A program made the position numbers and the translations under genes. A DNA stretch of 5,064 nucleotides from Anaerolineae bacterium (GTDB lineage Bacteria; Chloroflexota; Anaerolineae; DUEN01): NCBI GenBank assembly GCA_021159845.1, contig JAGHDS010000439.1, forward strand, positions 1-5,064, read 5' to 3'. The notes beneath the pieces are model-generated. The model worked only from the letters and a program-made list of their open reading frames with translations. It made no database searches and had not been told where the DNA came from. Below are positions 1 through 5,007 of the stretch, in pieces (within the stretch, counting starts at the first letter, position 1; every line of letters begins with the position of its first letter).

Positions 1-42
1 CTTCTGCGTCATCAGCGTTCACCCATTCTATTTACGGAACAG
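1..42 (-). repeat. Left copy of a 42-bp inverted repeat (cut by window edge)
   Basis: These bases are the exact reverse complement of 4614-4655, with no mismatch over 42 bp. The match stops at base 43 on the inner side. On the outer side the window ends, so this copy may be longer. It carries the core CTGATGACGCAGA when read on the - strand, which is also part of the palindromic element at 4627-4762. It ends 21 bp before the -35 box of the sulfatase operon promoter. It is most simply a fragment or second copy of a dispersed repeat; a regulatory role is only an inference from its position. Confidence 0.9.
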
Positions 43-63
43 CAGTTACCATGTACATCTGGC

Positions 64-93
64 TTGACATTGCCCGAAAAGCAGTGGTATGGT
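64..93 (+). promoter_or_regulatory. Predicted sigma70-type promoter of the sulfatase operon
   Basis: A perfect -35 box TTGACA lies at 64-69. With an 18-bp spacer it is followed by TATGGT at 88-93, a 4 of 6 match to TATAAT. Transcription would begin near 100, giving a leader of about 58 nt before the ATG at 159. A start in this region also argues against the longer reading frame that opens at ATG 51. An alternative -10-like TATAAG at 114-119 has no good -35 partner. No operator is recognised. Confidence 0.5.
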
Positions 94-147
94 GCCGAGG
101 CATGGGATACGCTTATAAGAGAATTGAGTATCCCAACATTACCTGGC

Positions 148-153
148 GAGGTG
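148..153 (+). promoter_or_regulatory. Ribosome binding site deciding the sulfatase start
   Basis: GAGGTG stands 5 nt before the ATG at 159. The same hexamer with the same spacing precedes the third gene of the operon (2853-2858). The upstream in-frame ATG at 51 has no comparable site. Confidence 0.75.
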
Positions 154-158
154 GCGGT

Positions 159-1643
159 ATGAGCGATCGTGTAAACATCCTATTAATCACTACTGACCAA
201 CATCGCTTGGATACGATCGGATGTTATGGATCGGAAGTGTGCGAGACCCCGAACATCGACACGCTGGCGGCTAACGGGGTGCAGTTCACCCAGGCGTTTA
301 CCAGCACAGCCATCTGCACACCAGCGCGCACATCGTTGCTGACCGGTGTTGCACCGTTTCGCCACGGTATGCTGGCCAACTTCGAGCGCAACGTCGGCTA
401 TCCGTGGGAGATACCGGAGCACAACACGTTACTGCCTGCGTATCTACGACCCGCCGGGTATGTCTGCGGCAATGTCGGCAAGTGGCACGTGGGGGTTAGA
501 CGCGGCCCCGCCTACTACGGCTTCGAGGGGGAACACTATCCCGGCTGGGCGCCGCCCTACGATCATCCTGACTACCTGGCCTACCTGGACGAGCACAAGC
601 TTCCCCGCTTCTCCGTGCGAGATGAGGTACGCGGCACCTTTCCTAACGGCCGCCCATCCCTGCCCATGATGGGCGTGCACGACGCCCCTGTAGAAGCTAC
701 CTATACGTACTACCTGGCCGAGCGCACGATTCAGTTCTTGCGCCGCTACGCCGAACGGTTTCACCACACGGGACAACCCTTCTTCCTCGCCTGTCACTTC
801 TTCGGACCGCACCTCCCCTACTTCCTGCCCGAGTCCGTGCTCAACCGATACGATCCCGGTTTAGTCAAGCGCCACCCATCCATGTTGGAAACGTTCGCAA
901 ACAAGCCCGTCGTCCACAGGCGCTATAATGAGCACTGGGCCTTCGACACCTACCCCTGGCCCGTGTGGCAACGAATCACGGCCGCCTATTGGGGGTATGT
1001 GAATCTGATCGATCAGCAGATCGGTCGCATCCTGGCCGAATTGGAGTCCCTGGGATTGGTGGACTCCACGGCTGTCTGCTTCGCGTCCGATCACGGCGGA
1101 TTCGTTGGGAACCATCGGCTGGCGGACAAAGGGCCAATGATGTACGATGACATCTACCACATCCCGATGATCATCCGCTGGCCGGGTGTCACGCAGCCCG
1201 GCACGGCAACCGACGCCCTCGTATCCCTAACCGACCTCATGCCAACGTTCCTGGACATGGCGGGCGTACCCGTGCCCGACGGACTGGACGGGCGCAGCCT
1301 GGTCCCATTGCTGCACGACCCAGAAGCCGACTGGCCTGATGCCGTCTTCGCCGAATTCCACGGTCACCACTTCCCATATCCTCAGCGGATGATCCGAACA
1401 CACCGGTTCAAGCTCATCGTAAACCCGCCCGACACCAACGAGCTATACGATCTGGAGATCGACCCCTACGAAATCAACAACTTATACGACCACCCTGCCT
1501 ATGCCGACGTTCAACGGGAGCTTATGACCCAACTCTACGAGCATCTTGTGAGGGCTGGCGACAACTTCCATCATTGGCTCCCGACCATGTTCGATGTGGA
1601 GCCCAAGTCGGATTTGTGGAGATGGCAGAGCGGACGATCGTAA
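159..1643 (+). CDS. Sulfatase (formylglycine-dependent, arylsulfatase/choline-sulfatase type)
   Basis: This gene is predicted to encode a 494-residue type I sulfatase that hydrolyses sulfate esters. The active-site signature CTPAR (C-x-P-x-R) is at residues 53-57, and Cys53 is expected to be oxidised to formylglycine by a separate maturase. Metal ligands are visible as Asp13-Gln14 near the N-terminus (TTDQHR) and Asp311-His312 (ASDHGG). The second signature GKWHVG is at 107-112, and Lys324 in DKGP fits the usual sulfate-binding lysine. The Asp-Gln first metal pair resembles the choline-sulfatase and phosphonate monoester hydrolase branch, but the substrate cannot be assigned. Length is normal for the family and the C-terminal subdomain is present (NELYDLEIDPYE at 427-438). 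There is no signal peptide, so it is probably cytoplasmic. The ATG at 159 is preferred over the in-frame ATG at 51 because it has a good Shine-Dalgarno and the family domain begins right there (MSDRVNILLIT). It is the first gene of a three-gene operon. Confidence 0.95.
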   Translation: MSDRVNILLITTDQHRLDTIGCYGSEVCETPNIDTLAANGVQFTQAFTSTAICTPARTSLLTGVAPFRHGMLANFERNVGYPWEIPEHNTLLPAYLRPAGYVCGNVGKWHVGVRRGPAYYGFEGEHYPGWAPPYDHPDYLAYLDEHKLPRFSVRDEVRGTFPNGRPSLPMMGVHDAPVEATYTYYLAERTIQFLRRYAERFHHTGQPFFLACHFFGPHLPYFLPESVLNRYDPGLVKRHPSMLETFANKPVVHRRYNEHWAFDTYPWPVWQRITAAYWGYVNLIDQQIGRILAELESLGLVDSTAVCFASDHGGFVGNHRLADKGPMMYDDIYHIPMIIRWPGVTQPGTATDALVSLTDLMPTFLDMAGVPVPDGLDGRSLVPLLHDPEADWPDAVFAEFHGHHFPYPQRMIRTHRFKLIVNPPDTNELYDLEIDPYEINNLYDHPAYADVQRELMTQLYEHLVRAGDNFHHWLPTMFDVEPKSDLWRWQSGRS

Positions 1644-1648
1644 TGCAC

Positions 1649-1680
1649 ATGCCGATATCCTTGTTCCGCTATATCGGCAT
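1649..1680 (+). other. Intercistronic stem-loop with a perfect 10-bp stem
   Basis: ATGCCGATAT (1649-1658) and ATATCGGCAT (1671-1680) are exact inverse complements around a 12-nt loop. The stem begins six bases after the sulfatase stop codon. CAC before it and GTG two bases after it could extend it past a small bulge. No T-run follows, so it is not a standard intrinsic terminator. It more likely protects the 3' end of the upstream message or tunes readthrough to the next gene, or it is a protein-binding palindrome. Confidence 0.6.
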
Positions 1681-1700
1681 ACGTGATGTGGGCAATGGGG

Positions 1701-1748
1701 CAAGGCCTGCCCGGCCGGAAAGGTCGAACCATAGGGACGGGGGCCTTG
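1701..1748 (+). other. Second intercistronic inverted repeat
   Basis: CAAGGCC (1701-1707) is complementary to GGCCTTG (1742-1748), enclosing a GC-rich 34-nt segment. It sits between the perfect stem-loop and the Shine-Dalgarno of the amidohydrolase gene. Together the two structures fill most of the 141-nt gap between genes. A 7-bp stem with a long loop could arise by chance, so this is a weak call. Confidence 0.3.
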
Positions 1749-1772
1749 TGCCTTTACCAAACACGTCTTTAC

Positions 1773-1777
1773 GGAGG
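1773..1777 (+). promoter_or_regulatory. Ribosome binding site deciding the amidohydrolase start
   Basis: GGAGG, within ACGGAGGT, lies 7 nt before the ATG at 1785. The longer frame opening at ATG 1683 would overlap the intercistronic inverted repeats and has no such site. Confidence 0.8.
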
Positions 1778-1784
1778 TTCTACC

Positions 1785-2819
1785 ATGCGTGACGTGCTGC
1801 TTGTTGAGGATTACCAGCCACGTTCAGAGCTTGTGGTGCCCGAGCATCATGTGTCCCGAGCGAAATTCCCCGTCGTTGATGCCCACAATCACCTGCCCGT
1901 CTGGGACGAACGGATGCGCGGCGTCGATCTGAATGATCTCGTGCGGATGATGGACTATCTCAACGTCGCCACCATTGTCAACCTCAGCGGGGGCACGGGT
2001 GACCGGCTGAAGGAGAGTGTAGAGAAGCTCGACGCCGCCTACCCCGGCCGGTTCGTCACCTTCTGTAACGTGGATTGGGCCGGCCTCGGCGAGCCGGGCT
2101 GGACGGACAAGGCCGTAGCCCGGCTGGAGGCTGATGTCAAGGCGGGCGCTCGCGGGTTAAAGATCTTCAAGCGCTTGGGACTACAGGTGCGAGATGTCGA
2201 TGGCAGGCTAGTTATGCCTGACGATTCACGCATCGCCGATCTGTGGAAGAAGGCCGCGGAGCTGGGAATCCCCGTGCTGATTCACACCGCCGACCCGGTC
2301 GCCTTCTTCCGTCCCCTCGACCGCTTCAACGAACGATGGGACGAGTTGCACGGCCATCCCGATTGGCACTTCTACGGCCCAGAGTTCCCCTCCTTCCAGG
2401 AGCTCATCGAATCGCTTTACCGGCTGATCGAAGCGCACCCCAACACCACGTTCATCACTGCCCATGTCGGCTGCCACGCCGAGAATCTGGGCTTCGTGTC
2501 ACAGATGATGGATCGGTACCCGAATTTCTACACGGATATTTCCGCTCGTATCGCAGAGCTGGGCCGAGCCCCTTACTCCGCCCGGGCGTGGTTTCTGAAA
2601 TACGCTGACCGCATCCTCTTCGGGACGGACCTGCGCCCCAGTGCTCCGATGTACCAGGTCCACTTCCGCTTCCTGGAGACGGCGGACGAGTACTTCGACT
2701 ATGCTCCAGGAGCACCTATCCCGCCGCAAGGCCGCTGGCGGATTTACGGCGTATACCTGCCCGACGAGGTGCTGAGGAAAGTCTATGGGGAGAATGCGAC
2801 GCGCCTGCTAAAACTGTGA
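1785..2819 (+). CDS. Amidohydrolase-2 family metal-dependent hydrolase
   Basis: The 344-residue product fits the amidohydrolase-2 branch of the amidohydrolase superfamily, which folds as a TIM barrel. The metal-binding HxH motif is at residues 34-36 (VDAHNH, end of strand 1). Further ligands expected for the fold are visible: His167 (LIHTAD), His227 (ITAHVG) and Asp282 (LFGTDL). Lys126 in GLKIFK follows strand 4 and could be substrate-binding. Relatives of this family include lactonases acting on sugar or dicarboxylate lactones and ACMSD-like decarboxylases; the sequence alone does not choose between them. There is no signal peptide, so it is probably cytoplasmic. The start at 1785 has a strong Shine-Dalgarno. 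The gene lies 141 nt after the sulfatase and 44 nt before the propeller gene, all in the same direction, so it is probably co-transcribed and acts on a related substrate. Confidence 0.92.
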   Translation: MRDVLLVEDYQPRSELVVPEHHVSRAKFPVVDAHNHLPVWDERMRGVDLNDLVRMMDYLNVATIVNLSGGTGDRLKESVEKLDAAYPGRFVTFCNVDWAGLGEPGWTDKAVARLEADVKAGARGLKIFKRLGLQVRDVDGRLVMPDDSRIADLWKKAAELGIPVLIHTADPVAFFRPLDRFNERWDELHGHPDWHFYGPEFPSFQELIESLYRLIEAHPNTTFITAHVGCHAENLGFVSQMMDRYPNFYTDISARIAELGRAPYSARAWFLKYADRILFGTDLRPSAPMYQVHFRFLETADEYFDYAPGAPIPPQGRWRIYGVYLPDEVLRKVYGENATRLLKL

Positions 2820-2852
2820 CCATGAATGGCCGCCCGCGTTTCCCACAGGAGA

Positions 2853-2858
2853 GAGGTG
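2853..2858 (+). promoter_or_regulatory. Ribosome binding site deciding the propeller gene start
   Basis: GAGGTG lies 5 nt before the ATG at 2864, inside the purine-rich AGGAGAGAGGTGAGG. The earlier in-frame GTG at 2816 overlaps the previous stop codon and ATG 2822 lacks a site, so 2864 is preferred. Confidence 0.75.
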
Positions 2859-2863
2859 AGGTA

Positions 2864-3805
2864 ATGTTCGAGAAAATCGTCTCCGCGATGTCACAGTACG
2901 AGGTCATCCTGGAACCCGATGAGGATAAGCCCGAGTGGTGGGCCGGCGCCCCATCCGTCGTTCGCGCGGACGATGGGGCGTTCTACATGGCCGCTCGGAT
3001 GCGCGAGGGGAGATCGCCGCGCGGCCGTCGGGGATACGAGATCCGTATCCTCAGGAGCGCGGACGGGCATCACTTCGAACCGATCCGCCACATCCTGCGG
3101 GAGGACGCGGGCGTACCCGTCTTCGAGCGGCCAGCACTGGTGCGCGATCCAGCGACAGGAAAATACAAACTATACGGGTGTAGCGGGTTGGAGCGCGGCT
3201 GGGTGATCCTAAAATTCGAGGACGCGGCGGACCCATCAACGTTCGACCCCCGCTCGGCACGGCCCGTTCTCGCGGCCGAGTATCCCGACGACGAGTTCGT
3301 ACACGTCACCGGCTACAAGGACCCAGTCGTCCTGTGGAGTGAGGGGCGATGGCATATGTTCGTCATCGGCACCGACCGCGTCGAACGGCCGTATCACTTC
3401 GTCAGTGAGGATGGCGAAAGCTGGAAACCGGCCGCTACCGGCCCGATCATGGAGAACGCTGGCTGGCATAACTTCTTCACCCGTCCGGCCAGCGTTATCC
3501 CGATGACGGTGGGCTACCTGTTCGTCTACGAGGGATCGAACCTGGGATGGCGGGATCCTGTATACAACATCGCGACTGGACTGGCTTACTCGCCGGACCT
3601 CACAACGTTCATCGATCTCACACCTCAGGAACCACTCCTGAAGAGCACAACGCCGGGTGATTACCACACCTTTCGTTACTCTCACTGGATGGTAGTCGGG
3701 GATCAGGTATTCGTGTATTTCGAGGCCGCGCGCCCCAACAACACTAACGAGATCCGCCTGGCCACCTTCCCTGCCGGGTGGACTCACCCAGCACCGCCGG
3801 CATGA
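2864..3805 (+). CDS. Five-bladed beta-propeller protein, glycoside hydrolase-like (GH43/GH32/GH130 type)
   Basis: The 313-residue product shows the recurring blade pattern of five-bladed propeller glycosidases. Blade openings can be read at about residues 28-46 (GAPSVVRADDGAFYMAAR), 88-104 (ERPALVRDP then KYKLY), 152-168 (KDPVVLWSEGRWHMFVIG), 206-224 (TRPASVIP then LFVYEG) and 273-299 (SHWMVVGDQVFVYFEAAR). Phrases such as LRSADGHHF (63-71) and SEDGESW (181-187) are typical of sugar-active propellers. Candidate catalytic acids are Asp153 (YKDP) and Glu223 (YEGSN), both inferred by position only. The Asp that usually opens blade 1 in GH43 (DPS/DPT) appears as Ala-Pro-Ser here, so the protein may not be a classical GH43 hydrolase. 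There is no signal peptide or membrane segment, so it is probably cytoplasmic and acts on imported oligosaccharides. It is the last gene of the sulfatase operon. Confidence 0.8.
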   Translation: MFEKIVSAMSQYEVILEPDEDKPEWWAGAPSVVRADDGAFYMAARMREGRSPRGRRGYEIRILRSADGHHFEPIRHILREDAGVPVFERPALVRDPATGKYKLYGCSGLERGWVILKFEDAADPSTFDPRSARPVLAAEYPDDEFVHVTGYKDPVVLWSEGRWHMFVIGTDRVERPYHFVSEDGESWKPAATGPIMENAGWHNFFTRPASVIPMTVGYLFVYEGSNLGWRDPVYNIATGLAYSPDLTTFIDLTPQEPLLKSTTPGDYHTFRYSHWMVVGDQVFVYFEAARPNNTNEIRLATFPAGWTHPAPPA

Positions 3806-3823
3806 TGGTGCGATCCGCCATCA
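3803..3823 (+). terminator. Hairpin at the convergent gene junction (weak terminator candidate)
   Basis: TGATGGTG (3803-3810) can pair with CGCCATCA (3816-3823) around a 5-nt loop, with one G-T wobble. The hairpin begins on the TGA stop codon of the propeller gene and lies in the 44-bp gap between the convergent genes. Neither strand has a following T-run, so intrinsic termination is doubtful in both directions. Rho-dependent or overlapping termination is possible. Confidence 0.3.
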
Positions 3824-3849
3824 CTCGTACCACCACGCCTGCCACCACA

Positions 3850-4236
3850 TTAGATTAAAAACAGTTGCGTGTGGCGGGCGATCAGACGACAATAAGCCAG
3901 CAGGGTCTCGGGGGTGATGTCTCCCATCTCAAGCGCCGCCCGAGCGCCATAGAGCACGACCACGTCAAACTGAAAGGCTCGCCATACCGCCTCGGCCAGT
4001 CGCAGTGAAACGAGCCAGGGCGTGGGCCAGGCGCCCAACGGGAGGCCCAGCGAGAGCACCGTGATGCTCAAATCATACCGCTCGGCATGGATTGTCCACC
4101 AGACGTCAGCGCCGGGCCGCAACGTGACGACCAGGACGTTTTGGCCCAACGCGGCGCTGGCGAGGATCGGCATCAGGACCCGCTCCGAATGCGAGGGGCC
4201 CCTGGCGCCCTGGGGAGACCAGTGTATCTGTACCAT
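3850..4236 (-). CDS. B12-riboswitch-controlled small alpha/beta protein, function unknown
   Basis: I do not recognise this 128-residue protein. It reads as an alternating alpha/beta fold: hydrophobic strands near residues 33-39 (NVLVVTL), 56-62, 90-95 (FDVVVLY) and 123-128 (TQLFLI), with helices near 16-31, 76-89 and 109-121. No membrane segment, signal peptide or cysteine-based motif is evident; the only cysteine is Cys116. Two faint resemblances are DsrE/DsrF-like sulfur-relay folds and the N-terminal Rossmann half of GT-B glycosyltransferases (SERVL and then VLVVTLRPG). Neither is firm. If the latter is right, the protein would be truncated. The reading frame is well supported by its surroundings: a consensus promoter, a cobalamin riboswitch and terminator, and AAAGGAG 5 nt before the ATG all point to it. 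It should therefore be repressed when B12 is plentiful, suggesting a role in cobalamin or cobalt supply or in a B12-independent bypass. The gene is certain enough; the function is open. Confidence 0.8.
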   Translation of the reverse strand: MVQIHWSPQGARGPSHSERVLMPILASAALGQNVLVVTLRPGADVWWTIHAERYDLSITVLSLGLPLGAWPTPWLVSLRLAEAVWRAFQFDVVVLYGARAALEMGDITPETLLAYCRLIARHTQLFLI

Positions 4237-4241
4237 GATGG

Positions 4242-4248
4242 CTCCTTT
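4242..4248 (-). promoter_or_regulatory. Strong ribosome binding site of the B12-regulated gene
   Basis: On the - strand AAAGGAG lies 5 nt before the ATG at 4236. This is a near-perfect site. It lies just downstream of the terminator hairpin's T-rich tail, as expected for a transcription-control riboswitch. Confidence 0.85.
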
Positions 4249-4274
4249 GTGGGTGCAGGGGAGGCATCGCGGGG

Positions 4275-4302
4275 AAAAGAGAACCCCTCCACTGGGGAGG
4301 GG
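4275..4302 (-). terminator. Intrinsic terminator forming the riboswitch expression platform
   Basis: On the - strand a 7-bp GC-rich stem CCCCTCC/GGAGGGG (4302-4296 with 4290-4284) encloses a 5-nt loop and runs straight into TTCTCTTTT (4283-4275). It sits between the cobalamin aptamer and the start codon, so it would stop transcription before the gene. A competing antiterminator is possible: GGGGGCC (4377-4371) can pair over 7 bp, with one wobble, with GGCCCCT (4304-4298), which overlaps the 5' arm. The T-run is interrupted by C, so efficiency is uncertain. Confidence 0.75.
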
Positions 4303-4403
4303 CCTTGAACGTAGGATGTGCGCCTGCCACGTTGCTCATGTGGCGAGGCCGCCGATGAATTCTTACGCTCGGCCCCCTTTGCCTCGAAGGTGGTTAACGA
4401 GCT

Positions 4404-4537
4404 CACGCAGAGGCGGGTACTCTGGCTTCCTGAGCCGCGCGGCGGCTCAGGCTACAGTTGCGGGACAGCGCCGGACTTCGACCGGTCTTCCCCCATTGTG
4501 CTCCGAGCTTCCGGGCTACTGGAGCACCCCTGCGCAT
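4404..4537 (-). ncRNA. Cobalamin (B12) riboswitch aptamer
   Basis: Read on the - strand, this matches the conserved cobalamin riboswitch core. In order there are GGGGTGCTCC, then GGGGGAAGACCGG, TCCGGCGCTGTCCCGCAAC and TGTAG, then a variable 9-10 bp hairpin (4451-4429), and finally the B12 box GCCAGAGTACCCGCC. The closing stem P1 is visible: CGCAGGGG (4534-4527) pairs with CCTCTGCG (4413-4406) over 8 bp with one wobble. A further 7-bp stem GTGCTCC/GGAGCAC (4527-4521 with 4504-4498) fits an aptamer arm. The aptamer begins about 25 nt after the predicted transcription start and is followed by a terminator, so binding of adenosylcobalamin or a related cobalamin should reduce expression of the 128-residue gene at 3850-4236. 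The ligand subtype is not assigned. Confidence 0.95.
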
Positions 4538-4566
4538 GACACTATCCATTTGTGAAGTACATCCAA

Positions 4567-4595
4567 ATTGTAAAGGATCGAGCCCCTCCTGTCAA
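4567..4595 (-). promoter_or_regulatory. Near-consensus sigma70 promoter of the riboswitch transcript
   Basis: On the - strand TTGACA (4595-4590) is followed after exactly 17 bp by TACAAT (4572-4567). This is a perfect -35 and a 5 of 6 -10. Transcription should begin near 4560 and produce a leader of about 324 nt containing the cobalamin aptamer and terminator. A promoter this strong fits a gene whose output is set by attenuation rather than by initiation. Confidence 0.85.
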
Positions 4596-4613
4596 ACCGA
4601 TTTTGTCTGGCGA

Positions 4614-4655
4614 CTGTTCCGTAAATAGAATGGGTGAACGCTGATGACGCAGAAG
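4614..4655 (+). repeat. Right copy of the 42-bp inverted repeat
   Basis: This is the exact reverse complement of window bases 1-42. Read on the - strand it ends 18 bp before the -35 box of the riboswitch promoter. The left copy has the same orientation relative to its own promoter, at 21 bp. The segment includes the left arm of the palindromic element at 4627-4762 plus 13 bp outside it (4614-4626), so the duplicated block is larger than the palindrome arm alone. Confidence 0.9.
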
Positions 4656-4762
4656 GAGCCGATCTACGCAGATGAAAGGGCAAAATCGGGATGATCCGTG
4701 GGGATCTGCGTGCATCAGCGTCATCTGCGTTCTTATGCTCATCGGTATCGACCATCCATTCT
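4627..4762 (+). repeat. Palindromic MITE-like dispersed element
   Basis: Nested inverted repeats mark an element of about 136 bp. The outer arms are AGAATGG (4627-4633) and CCATTCT (4756-4762). The middle arms 4636-4653 and 4715-4732 are complementary in 16 of 18 positions. The inner arms ACGCAGAT (4666-4673) and ATCTGCGT (4704-4711) are exact. The motif of alternating CTGATGACGCAGA and CATCAGCGTCATCTGCG is of a kind seen as dispersed intergenic repeats in several bacterial phyla. A 12-bp direct repeat TGGCGACTGTTC lies just outside at 4608-4619 and 4790-4801. No transposase is encoded, so it would be non-autonomous. Confidence 0.65.
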
Positions 4763-4906
4763 CATCGTTATGCGGTGTGCCACCGCTCATGGCGACTGTT
4801 CACCGTTGGGGTAAAAGGGGTTAGCTGTGCTACATCCCCGTGCATCGAGTCTCACGAAGTTGTGTGCCCTGCAGCCAAACGGGCCGAGGGCTTGTTGGCC
4901 CCCACA
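4763..4906. other. Intergenic stretch without a recognised gene
   Basis: No convincing reading frame is seen on either strand. The stretch holds a short hairpin, GCGGTG/CACCGC with a 3-nt loop (4772-4786), the right copy of the 12-bp direct repeat (4790-4801), and a weak inverted repeat GGGCC/GGCCC (about 4881-4901). None of its frames encodes the Walker A region that should precede the ABC ATPase fragment further right. Confidence 0.5.
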
Positions 4907-5007
4907 AGCCGAATCAAGTCCCCTTCTCTCAGGCGTGGAAGAAAGGGGTTTGGGGGACGAGGGCCATCCGCGGCCAGAGCACTTGGAGCTAGAGGCTTGA
5001 TTCGGCT
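4907..5007. mobile_element. Small element with 12-bp terminal inverted repeats (MITE-like)
   Basis: AGCCGAATCAAG (4907-4918) and CTTGATTCGGCT (4996-5007) are perfect inverse complements bounding a 101-bp unit. ACA is present immediately outside both ends (4904-4906 and 5008-5010), consistent with a 3-bp target duplication but easily a chance match. Inside, CCCCTTCT (4920-4927) and AGAAAGGGG (4940-4948) can form an imperfect hairpin, a style common to intergenic repeats. It has no coding capacity. Against a clean insertion, the ABC protein similarity reaches into its right end (Gly-Tyr codons at 5004-5009). Confidence 0.45.

Noticed and set aside
51..158. N-terminal extension of the sulfatase frame from ATG 51
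   Set aside because: It has no Shine-Dalgarno, overlaps the predicted promoter, and adds 36 residues unlike a signal peptide or the family. The domain starts at the well-placed ATG 159.
1683..1784. Upstream start for the amidohydrolase
   Set aside because: It lies in the structured spacer without a ribosome site; ATG 1785 has ACGGAGGT at proper distance.
3236..3787. 183-codon - strand frame opposite the propeller gene
   Set aside because: It is a shadow of the conserved + strand gene, made possible by GC-rich codons. It has no recognisable domain.
4022..4555. 177-codon + strand reading frame
   Set aside because: It runs antisense through the 128-residue gene, the terminator and the cobalamin riboswitch. 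The composition is not protein-like and no start signal is present.
4614..4740. CRISPR-like array suggested by recurring CGCAGAT and CTGATGACGC words
   Set aside because: The repeats are inverted and irregularly spaced, with no uniform repeat-spacer pattern and no cas gene nearby.
4516..4790. Two - strand frames of about 80 codons
   Set aside because: They cover the riboswitch promoter and the palindromic repeat. Their peptides are translations of repeat sequence.
4872..4997. Possible degenerate N-terminal half of the ABC ATPase (Q-P-N-G in the same frame at about the expected Walker A distance)
   Set aside because: Only PNG matches. The GKS/T part of Walker A is absent and the segment is built of the inverted-repeat element, so a chance match is likelier.
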